A DNA stretch of 54,696 nucleotides from an uncultured Microbacterium sp. GTDB lineage: Bacteria; Actinomycetota; Actinomycetes; Actinomycetales; Microbacteriaceae. The stretch's first letter is position 1; the number at the start of each line of letters is the position of its first letter. The notes under the pieces were generated by a model. That model was not told the origin of the DNA, ran no database searches, and was given only the letters and a program-made list of their open reading frames with translations. The position numbers and the translations under genes are program-made. Positions 1-6,623 of this stretch are shown here, piece by piece. Where the stretch lies: contig CANNEP010000008.1 of assembly GCA_947503655.1 (NCBI GenBank), positions 1 through 54,696 of the forward strand. Direction: 5' to 3'.

Positions 1-6
1 TGTCGG

Positions 7-894
7 TTAGTGCTCGAGCCCGGCGCGGGCGTGCTCGAGCACCGCGTCGGCGACGGCGTCGAGAAGGTCGGAGCGCATGTTCCACTGTTGCCAATACAGC
101 GGAACCTCGACGTGAGAGTCATCGAGGGGGTGCAGTCGGCCCGCGGCTATGCCATCGTCCATCTGAAACGGGAGCAGCTGCCCCCAGCCGAGGCCCATAC
201 GAATCGCGTCGGCGAAGTCGCTCGATGCCGGTACACGGTGCCGCGGCGGCTTCGCCGGGTCAATGCCACGGGCGACGAGCCACCGCGTCTGCAGATCATC
301 GCGGCGGTCAAAGTCGACAAGCGGCGCCCGCTCGAGTGCTTCGTTCGTGACGCCACCGGCAAACCAGCGGTCGCGGAAGGCGGTGGTAGCGATCGGCGTA
401 TACCGCATGGAGCCGAGCGGAACCACGCGGCAGCCGGCGATGGGAACGGCACGGCTGGTGACGGCGGCAACGACGACGCCCTGTTCGAGCAGCCGTTCTG
501 TGAAGTCTTGATCGTCACGATGCAGGTCGAAGGTGACGGGAAGGTGCTCGGCGAGGGCGACGAGTGGCGGGAGCATCCACGTGCTGAGCGAATCGGAGTT
601 CACAGCGATGGGCAGGCTCGTGCGCGCGGTTTCGTTGCCCATACCGAGCGCCGCCACGGCGTCGCGTTCGAGGTGTGCGAGTTGGCGGGCGAAGCGTACG
701 ACAGCCTCCCCCGCGTCGGTTGCGCGCACGGGGCGTGACCGCACCAGCATGACCTGCCCCGTCAGTGATTCGAGCGCGCGAATACGTTGACTCACCGCAG
801 GCTGGCTAATGCCGAGCGCGATCGCCGCGCCCTCCATCGTTCCCTCATCGATGACGGCGGCGAGGGTGAGCGCGTGCTCCGGCGGAATCCTCAT
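7..894 (-). CDS. argP: LysR-family regulator of basic amino acid export (ArgP/LysG type)
   Basis: This 295-residue protein has the LysR layout: an N-terminal winged helix-turn-helix in roughly residues 1-60 (AIALGISQPAVSQRIRALE is the typical recognition region) and a C-terminal effector-binding domain. Length is normal for the family. It is transcribed away from a lysE-type exporter gene that starts about 100 bp away, the classical arrangement of LysG and LysE in corynebacteria, where LysG activates the exporter when lysine, arginine or histidine accumulates (family knowledge). The ATG start is preceded by a GAGAGGGG ribosome-binding site. The intergenic region carries a dyad suited to a LysR protein. 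The amino acid that acts as inducer here is not visible from sequence. Confidence 0.9.
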   Translation of the reverse strand: MRIPPEHALTLAAVIDEGTMEGAAIALGISQPAVSQRIRALESLTGQVMLVRSRPVRATDAGEAVVRFARQLAHLERDAVAALGMGNETARTSLPIAVNSDSLSTWMLPPLVALAEHLPVTFDLHRDDQDFTERLLEQGVVVAAVTSRAVPIAGCRVVPLGSMRYTPIATTAFRDRWFAGGVTNEALERAPLVDFDRRDDLQTRWLVARGIDPAKPPRHRVPASSDFADAIRMGLGWGQLLPFQMDDGIAAGRLHPLDDSHVEVPLYWQQWNMRSDLLDAVADAVLEHARAGLEH

Positions 895-919
895 GGCCCC
901 TCTCCCTTCAACGGTGAAC

Positions 920-942
920 TATAAGCAATGCTAATGCTCATA
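920..942. promoter_or_regulatory. Likely LysR operator between argP and lysE
   Basis: An interrupted dyad, TATAAGCA then 7 bases then TGCTCATA, has one mismatch between its arms and lies in the divergent intergenic region, about 26 bp upstream of the regulator start and 50 bp upstream of the exporter start. Its size and position suit a LysR recognition site. Assignment to this regulator is inferred from location. Confidence 0.5.
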
Positions 943-991
943 AAGGTTTCACTATTGGAAGTTTTCGAGACATGGTTCCACACTGAATCAC

Positions 992-1645
992 ATGTCGTTC
1001 TTCGTTGGCCTCGGAATCGGGCTCTCCCTCATCATCGCGATCGGCGCCCAAAACGCCTTCGTGCTACGACAGGGCGTCCGCCGCGAGCATGTCTTCACAG
1101 TGGCACTGCTGTGCGCAGTCTCCGATGCGGTCCTGATTCTGCTCGGCGTCGCCGGGGTGGGTGTCGCGTTGCAAGCCGCGCCTTGGCTCATCGTTATCGC
1201 ACGGTGGGGCGGTGTGGTATTTCTCGTAACCTACGCAATCCTGGCGCTCCGCCGCGCTCTCAAGCCAGCCGAAACGGGGCTTGTTGCCACCCCGGACGCG
1301 GCACCTTCCGTTGCGACGGCCGCTCATGGTTCCGGAACCACGGTGACAGCCAAGAAATCGCTGACTGCCGTCGTGCTGGCGACGCTGGCAATCACGTGGC
1401 TTAACCCACACGTGTACCTCGACACGATCGTGTTCTTGGGGTCGGTCGCGCAGACGCAGGGCGACGGACGCTGGCTGTTCGCGATCGGGGCGTTCACCGG
1501 CAGCTTTGCGTGGTTCTTCGCTCTCGCCTATGGCACGCGGTATCTGGGGCGGTTCTTGAGCAGTGCGCACTCGTGGCGCATTCTCGACATCGTGATCGCG
1601 GTCTTCATGCTGGTCATCGCCGCGATCCTCGCGTTCGGTGGGTAG
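992..1645 (+). CDS. lysE: LysE/ArgO-family amino acid exporter
   Basis: The 217-residue protein is almost entirely hydrophobic, with about six membrane segments. It begins with the family pattern FFVGLGIGLSLIIAIGAQNA, in which the GAQN stretch is characteristic of LysE/ArgO exporters. The mid-protein WLNPHVYLDT motif is also typical of the family. It should export basic amino acids, such as lysine or arginine, driven by the membrane potential. It lies divergent from a matching LysR regulator, which supports regulated export rather than a generic RhtB role. Transcription ends at the hairpin shared with rplA. Substrate preference between lysine and arginine cannot be decided. Confidence 0.9.
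   Translation: MSFFVGLGIGLSLIIAIGAQNAFVLRQGVRREHVFTVALLCAVSDAVLILLGVAGVGVALQAAPWLIVIARWGGVVFLVTYAILALRRALKPAETGLVATPDAAPSVATAAHGSGTTVTAKKSLTAVVLATLAITWLNPHVYLDTIVFLGSVAQTQGDGRWLFAIGAFTGSFAWFFALAYGTRYLGRFLSSAHSWRILDIVIAVFMLVIAAILAFGG
1327..1340. repeat. Overlapping inverted pair of the iterated word TGGTTCCG inside lysE
   Basis: Two copies of TGGTTCCG, one on each strand, overlap by two bases to make a perfect 14-bp palindrome within the lysE coding sequence. It is the densest example of a word found throughout the window. Confidence 0.6.
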
Positions 1646-1666
1646 CTCTGCGCACGACACAACAAC

Positions 1667-1698
1667 AAACGGCTCCCACCCGAAGGTGAGAGCCGTTT
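1667..1698. terminator. Bidirectional terminator between lysE and rplA
   Basis: A 14-bp stem (AAACGGCTCCCACC and its near-complement) closes a CGAA loop and is flanked by A-rich and T-rich ends. It lies between the convergent lysE and rplA genes and can serve both transcripts. One stem pair is a G-U wobble in RNA. Confidence 0.8.
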
Positions 1699-1710
1699 GT
1701 GTAAAGCGAA

Positions 1711-2400
1711 TTAGATCGCGTTTACATCGAGCGGGATGCCCGGGCCGAACGTGGTCGACACAGCACCCTTCTGGATGTAGCGACCCTTCGAGCTCGCGGG
1801 CTTCAGGCGAACGATCTCCTCGAGAGCTGCCTTGACGTTGTCGTCGAGCTGCTCAGCGGTGAACGATGCCTTGCCAACGATGAAGTGCACGTTTGCGTGC
1901 TTGTCAACGCGGAACTCGATCTTTCCGCCCTTGATCTCTTCAACAGCCTTAGCGGTGTTCGGGGTAACGGTGCCGGTCTTCGGGTTCGGCATGAGGCCAC
2001 GCGGACCAAGTACCTTACCGAGACGACCGACCTGGCCCATGAGCTCAGGGGTCGAGACAGCTGCGTCGAATGCGGTCCAGCCGCCAGCAACCTTCTCGAT
2101 GAGCTCTGCGCCACCGACCTCGTCAGCGCCAGCAGCGATTGCTGCTTCTGCTGCCGGGCCCGTTGCGAAAACGATCACGCGCGACGTCTTACCGGTGCCG
2201 TGCGGAAGCATAACCGTACCGCGGACCATCTGGTCTGCCTTACGGGGGTCAACTGCGAGCTTGAGAGCAACCTCAACAGTCGAGTCGAACTTTGCTGAGC
2301 CGGTCTCCTTGGCCAGTGCAACAGCCTCGGTGGGCGTGTAGAACTTGCCTTCTTCGATCTTGGCAGCAGCGGCCTTAAATGCCTTGGACTTCGTAGCCAT
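1711..2400 (-). CDS. rplA: 50S ribosomal protein L1
   Basis: The 229-residue product matches ribosomal protein L1 in length and in hallmark segments such as [17 protein letters not shown] in the RNA-binding region and the [14 protein letters not shown] stretch. L1 binds helix 76-78 of 23S rRNA and forms the L1 stalk that helps release deacylated tRNA. In well-studied bacteria it also represses translation of the L11-L1 message. The gene follows rplK with a 10-bp gap, so the two form one transcript ending at the hairpin shared with lysE. Codon use is that of a highly expressed gene. Confidence 0.98.
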   Translation of the reverse strand: MATKSKAFKAAAAKIEEGKFYTPTEAVALAKETGSAKFDSTVEVALKLAVDPRKADQMVRGTVMLPHGTGKTSRVIVFATGPAAEAAIAAGADEVGGAELIEKVAGGWTAFDAAVSTPELMGQVGRLGKVLGPRGLMPNPKTGTVTPNTAKAVEEIKGGKIEFRVDKHANVHFIVGKASFTAEQLDDNVKAALEEIVRLKPASSKGRYIQKGAVSTTFGPGIPLDVNAI

Positions 2401-2410
2401 GATGTTCCCC

Positions 2411-2842
2411 TTAGCCCTCTACCGTGATGCCCATGGAGCGAGCGGTACCAGCGATGATCTTCGATGCAGCATCGATGTCGATCGCGTTCAGGTCGGCCAT
2501 CTTCTGCTCAGCGATCGCGCGGACCTGGTCTGCGGAGATCTTTGCAACCTTGACGGTGTGCGGCGTCGACGAACCCTTGGCAACACCAGCTGCCTTCTTG
2601 ATGAGCTCAGCTGCCGGCGGCGTCTTCAGGATGAACGTGAAGCTACGGTCTTCGTAAACGGTGATCTCAACAGGGATCACGTTTCCGCGCTGCGACTCGG
2701 TCGCTGCGTTGTAGGCCTTGCAGAACTCCATGATGTTCACGCCGTGCTGACCCAGAGCGGGACCAATCGGCGGAGCCGGGTTGGCTGCACCAGCGTTGAT
2801 CTGAAGCTTGATCAGGCCGGTCACCTTCTTCTTAGGTGCCAT
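2411..2842 (-). CDS. rplK: 50S ribosomal protein L11
   Basis: The 143-residue product begins [15 protein letters not shown] and contains [21 protein letters not shown], the L11 signature that binds thiostrepton-class antibiotics together with 23S rRNA. It forms the base of the GTPase-associated stalk and is needed for stringent signalling through Rel (family knowledge). The frame stays open upstream, but the ATG chosen has an AAAGGA-type ribosome-binding site and gives the usual family length. It is the first gene of an rplK-rplA transcript, separated from nusG by a terminator. Confidence 0.98.
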
Positions 2843-2956
2843 TTCCTTTTCCTTTCTTCGAACGAAACTCTCGCTTCGTTCTCCCGCACTTCCGGCCGTT
2901 CCGGAACGCGGTTGCTTACACGCGCACGAATGCGGCGCACAAACCACACAAGTCTA
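2843..2956 (-). promoter_or_regulatory. Leader and candidate promoter of rplK-rplA
   Basis: A TAGACT -10-like hexamer (reverse complement of 2951-2956) lies about 108 bases upstream of the rplK start; no strong -35 is seen. The leader between them includes a small hairpin around CGAAGCGAGAG. In other bacteria L1 represses this transcript by binding its leader; whether this leader contains such a site was not established. The terminator just upstream indicates that rplK-rplA needs its own promoter. Confidence 0.45.
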
Positions 2957-3020
2957 CCTCATTCGGCACCCTGCTCACGACCCGCGCCGTCACTTTGCGG
3001 GCACGTGGCTCATCAACGCA

Positions 3021-3046
3021 AAAGGCCCCGGCAAACCGGGGCCTTT
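3021..3046 (-). terminator. Intrinsic terminator after nusG
   Basis: A perfect 11-bp stem AAAGGCCCCGG/CCGGGGCCTTT with a CAAA loop lies 15 bases beyond the nusG stop. It separates secE-nusG from rplK-rplA. Confidence 0.85.
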
Positions 3047-3060
3047 CACAAGTAAAAGTC

Positions 3061-4053
3061 TTAGATCATCTTGGTGACCTGGTCGAACGACAGTTCGACC
3101 GGGGTCTCACGCTCGAAGAGCGAAACCAGAACCGTGAGCTTGCCGCTCTCAGGCTTGATCTCGGAGATCGTACCGGGAAGGCCAGCGAACGAGCCCTCCT
3201 TGATCGTGATCGTCTCGCCAACCTCGAAGTCAACCTCAGCAGCAACCGAGCGAACCGGAGCGGCAACGCCGTTCTTGCCGGCAGCCTTGGCGAGCTGAAC
3301 ATCCTTGACCTCGACGAGCGACTTCAGCATGTTGAAGGCCTCTTCGAAGCGCAGCGGCGTCGGGTTGTGAGCGTTGCCCACAAAGCCGGTGACGCCAGGC
3401 GTGTGGCGAACAACCGACCAGGTGTCTTCGTTCAGTTCCATACGCACGAGCACGTAGCCCGGGATGCGAACGCGGGTGACCATCTTGCGCTGGCCATTCT
3501 TGATCTCGACGACGTCCTCCATGGGGACCTCGATCTGGTAGATGTCTTCTTCTACCTCAAGAGTCGACTTACGCTGCTCGATGTTGGCCTTAACCTTGCG
3601 CTCGAAGCCAGCGTACGAGTGGATGACGTACCACTTGCCGGGCAGCGTGCGCAGTTCCAGACGGAAAGCCTCGTACGGGTCAGCGTCTTCGTCGCCAGCC
3701 TCGGGCCCGTCGTATGGGGTGACCTCGTCAGCGGCCTCGGCGGCCTGCTCGGCTACTTCTTCGGCGAGTGCGTCGGTGAGAACCTCGGCAGCGGCTTCCG
3801 CTTCAGCCGTCTCGTTAATGTCGAGCGCGTCGTTCACGATTGCGTCAGCCTCCGGGTCGTTGATGTCAATGTCGTCGAGGTCGCTGTCGTCGTCAGCGTC
3901 TTCGTCGTCGACGATGTGCATAGCGGCCGTCTCTGCGGCGTCGCTAGCGTGCTCGTCTGCTGCGAGGACGTTGCCCTCTTGAGCCTGGTCATCCTCGCTG
4001 GACTGCTCTGCCGCGGGCGCCCAGTCGGCGTCGTCGTGAATACGTTCAGTCAC
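3061..4053 (-). CDS. nusG: Transcription termination/antitermination factor NusG
   Basis: The conserved part begins near residue 139 ([14 protein letters not shown], the NGN domain that contacts RNA polymerase). It ends with a KOW domain ([16 protein letters not shown]) that binds Rho or S10. Ahead of it lies an extension of about 138 residues that is very rich in Asp, Glu and Ala, a feature of many actinobacterial NusG proteins. The start chosen is a GTG preceded by AAAGAGA; the frame continues further upstream, but that part resembles no NusG and has no ribosome-binding site. It follows secE with a 67-bp gap, the conserved order, and is closed by its own terminator. Confidence 0.97.
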   Translation of the reverse strand: MTERIHDDADWAPAAEQSSEDDQAQEGNVLAADEHASDAAETAAMHIVDDEDADDDSDLDDIDINDPEADAIVNDALDINETAEAEAAAEVLTDALAEEVAEQAAEAADEVTPYDGPEAGDEDADPYEAFRLELRTLPGKWYVIHSYAGFERKVKANIEQRKSTLEVEEDIYQIEVPMEDVVEIKNGQRKMVTRVRIPGYVLVRMELNEDTWSVVRHTPGVTGFVGNAHNPTPLRFEEAFNMLKSLVEVKDVQLAKAAGKNGVAAPVRSVAAEVDFEVGETITIKEGSFAGLPGTISEIKPESGKLTVLVSLFERETPVELSFDQVTKMI

Positions 4054-4120
4054 TGGAATCTCTTTCGTCGATGATTGGCGGAACCCCTTCCGCCAATTGG
4101 TTCGCGAAGCGAACCGTGCG

Positions 4121-4381
4121 TCAGGATGGCACTCCGAAGACGACGTTGGCCATCGCCAGGAACAGCGTGTCGAGGCCAAACACCAAGGCCATCATGACGA
4201 CGACGAAGCCGAGAACAACCGCGGTGAACTTGACGAGTTCTTTGCGTGTCGGCGTGACGACTTTGCGAAGCTCGGCGATCACCTGACGGAAAAACAGCGC
4301 AATACGCGCGAAGACGTTCATCTTCTTCGCTGCTACTGCACCGTTCGCCGCGAGCTCGCCGCGCGAAGCGTCATCAACCAT
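4121..4381 (-). CDS. secE: Preprotein translocase subunit SecE
   Basis: The 86-residue product has the short single-span SecE form of Gram-positive bacteria. A variable polar N-terminus is followed by the amphipathic segment [20 protein letters not shown], then one transmembrane helix. SecE clamps SecY in the protein-conducting channel of the plasma membrane. The ATG (MVDDASRG) was chosen because the open frame further upstream runs into the tRNA gene. The gene sits between tRNA-Trp and nusG, the standard order in actinobacteria, and is probably co-transcribed with the tRNA. Confidence 0.96.
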   Translation of the reverse strand: MVDDASRGELAANGAVAAKKMNVFARIALFFRQVIAELRKVVTPTRKELVKFTAVVLGFVVVMMALVFGLDTLFLAMANVVFGVPS

Positions 4382-4420
4382 CGTGAATGTACCTTTCGTG
4401 AGCCAGCGTGCGCTGACGCG

Positions 4421-4493
<73 letters not shown>

Positions 4494-4781
4494 AGAGGCC
4501 TTGCGACCTCGAGGTGAAACCTACCTTCTTCACCATGACAGGCATGGCAAAAGAATGCAGATTTCAACTGCATCACCAAGCATACGGCATGCCAGAAGCG
4601 TCGGTGAACCAACCCGGAATCCCGCGCGCGTCGAAACCGGAACCAGCCGTCACGAACCACAGGAATGGTTCCGCCATCGCGCCCCTCCCCTCGTTGTGCA
4701 CAAGACCCGCGTCGTTTCGCGTGAATGCAGCACGCCGCGTAGAGTCGAAGTTCAGATGAGAGCGCGATTTTGGGAGTGCAT
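4494..4781. other. Intergenic region between tRNA-Trp and the HSP90-family gene
   Basis: This stretch of about 290 bp separates the minus-strand tRNA-secE-nusG transcript from the plus-strand HSP90 gene and must hold promoters for both. A TTGCCA hexamer (reverse complement of 4545-4550) faces the tRNA, but its spacing to the nearest TAGGTT is too long to be convincing. No further gene was recognised. Confidence 0.5.
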
Positions 4782-6623
4782 GTGACCTCGTCCCCGCAAC
4801 AGTTTCAGGTAGACCTGCGAGGCGTTGTCGACCTGCTGAGTCGGCACATTTACTCCAGCCCGCGTGTCTACCTGCGAGAACTCCTGCAAAATGCTCGCGA
4901 TGCGATTACGGCGCGTCGCGATCTCGATGGCAACGGTGGTTCGATTCGCATCACGCCGATCGGCCCCGCGTCTGACGAATTCGTGTTACGCGATGACGGC
5001 ATTGGCCTCACCGCCGATGAGGTGGCCGAATTGCTCGCCACGGTCGGCCGCAGCTCGAAGCGCGACATTTTTGACCTGCCCCGGCAGGATTTTCTTGGCC
5101 AGTTCGGCATTGGCCTGCTCAGCTGCTTCATGGTGGCCGACGAGATTGTGATTCGCTCGCAGAGCGCCACGGGCGCCGCCGCCGTCGAATGGATCGGCAA
5201 GACAGACGGCACGTTCACCGTGCGGGAGTTGGCGGAACCATTGCCGGTCGGCACGAGCGTGCACCTCACGCCGCGCGCGGGGCAAGATGAGCTGCTGCGC
5301 TCGGCGACCGTTCGCCGGCTGACGGAGACGTTTGGCGAGTTTCTCCCCTACCGCATCGCGATTGACCTACCCGGCGGCGGCGATGACGTCGTCAACCACG
5401 AGCCGCCGTTTCTCGACGTCGCTTCACACCCCGAAAAGGCGCTGGAGTACGGAGCCACGCTGCTGGGCACGCAGCCGTTTGACCTGATTGATCTGTCGGC
5501 GCCCGGAACCGGCTCCCGCGGCATCGGGTACGTGTTGCCGTTTATGCCACCGCCGAGCGCGCGTCAGACCAGCCGTGTCTACCTCAACCGCATGCTGTTG
5601 GGTGAGCGCATCCCTGACCTACTGCCCGAGTGGGCGTTCTTCGTGCGCGCGGTCGTGGATTCAACCGGCATGCACCCCACCGCGAGCCGCGAATCGCTCG
5701 TGGAAGATGACGCTCTTGCAGAGACCCGCGAAGCATTCGGTCAGGCGATTCGCCGCTGGGTGCTCGATCTCGGCCTCACGCAGCCGCACCGCCTGCAACA
5801 GTTCGTCGCGATTCACGAGGTTTCGCTGAAGTCGCTTGTTCGCCACGACGAGGAGCTCGCGCAGTTCATCGTGCGGTGGCTGACCGTCGAAACCACGCAC
5901 GGCCGCCTCACGATTGGCGATCTCGTGCAGCGCTTCGGACGCGTGCGCTACGCCGAGACCGTCGACGAATATCACCAGGTCGCGAGTATTTCTGACGCGT
6001 CGACCGTGCTCGTCAATGGCGGATACCTGTACGACGCTGACATCGTGCGTATGCTGCCGACGCTCTACCCCGCCGTTCTTGTCGAGCGCGTCGACGTGGT
6101 CAGCGAATTCGAGCGCCTCGACCCGCCGCCACTGGACGACCGCGACGCCACTGTCGCCCTCGAAGCTCGCGCGTCGGCGGTGCTCGCCGATGTCGACACC
6201 ACGGTCATCGTGCGCACGCTCGACCGCCAGAGCCTGCCGGCGCTTTACGTTGCCGACCCCGAAGTGCTGCGCAAAATCGATCGCACGCGCGCCCAAGGCA
6301 TTTCCGGGTCGCTGTGGTCTGGTGTGCTGGGCAAGCTCGATGAGGTCACGTCGTCGATGCGGCCTGACGACACCGATCTGTCGGCCCGCCTGTGCCTGAA
6401 CTGGGGCAACAAGACCGTGCGCACGCTCACCCACGTGACCGATGACGCGGTCTTCTCCCGCACCGTGCAGCTGCTGTACGTGCAGGCGCTCCTGGCCGGT
6501 CACCGTCCACTGTCTGAGCGCGACCGCGCCCTCATGACGACCGCGCTCGCAGACCTCATCGCGCTTTCTGCGGGCGAAATTGAGCCCGATTTCCTCCCGC
6601 CTCTTGAGAACGGCAACGCATGA
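4782..6623 (+). CDS. HSP90-family chaperone-like ATPase (HtpG-related)
   Basis: The 613-residue protein has an N-terminal GHKL ATPase domain with the Bergerat-fold motifs ELLQNARDAI (Glu33, Asn37), DDGIGL and GQFGIGLLS. The middle domain aligns with HtpG through RAVVDSTGMHPTASRESL, which carries the phosphate-sensing Arg303. The C-terminus (LNWGNKTVRTL, then LLYVQALLAG) matches the HtpG dimerisation region. The ATP lid is shorter than in Escherichia coli HtpG, and there is no charged linker. A GTG at 4782 was chosen because GGGAG precedes it at good spacing; a TTG 12 bp upstream is the alternative. Its stop overlaps the start of a TPR-like gene, suggesting a functional pair. It belongs to a divergent HSP90 group rather than orthodox HtpG. 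Confidence 0.88.
   Translation: MTSSPQQFQVDLRGVVDLLSRHIYSSPRVYLRELLQNARDAITARRDLDGNGGSIRITPIGPASDEFVLRDDGIGLTADEVAELLATVGRSSKRDIFDLPRQDFLGQFGIGLLSCFMVADEIVIRSQSATGAAAVEWIGKTDGTFTVRELAEPLPVGTSVHLTPRAGQDELLRSATVRRLTETFGEFLPYRIAIDLPGGGDDVVNHEPPFLDVASHPEKALEYGATLLGTQPFDLIDLSAPGTGSRGIGYVLPFMPPPSARQTSRVYLNRMLLGERIPDLLPEWAFFVRAVVDSTGMHPTASRESLVEDDALAETREAFGQAIRRWVLDLGLTQPHRLQQFVAIHEVSLKSLVRHDEELAQFIVRWLTVETTHGRLTIGDLVQRFGRVRYAETVDEYHQVASISDASTVLVNGGYLYDADIVRMLPTLYPAVLVERVDVVSEFERLDPPPLDDRDATVALEARASAVLADVDTTVIVRTLDRQSLPALYVADPEVLRKIDRTRAQGISGSLWSGVLGKLDEVTSSMRPDDTDLSARLCLNWGNKTVRTLTHVTDDAVFSRTVQLLYVQALLAGHRPLSERDRALMTTALADLIALSAGEIEPDFLPPLENGNA

Noticed and set aside
2836..4074. Long plus-strand open frame opposite rplK and nusG
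   Set aside because: It is the complement of two certain genes, with no matching family and no start signal.
4518..4550. Promoter TTGCCA...TAGGTT for tRNA-Trp
   Set aside because: The 21-bp spacing is too long for a standard promoter and no better pairing was clear.
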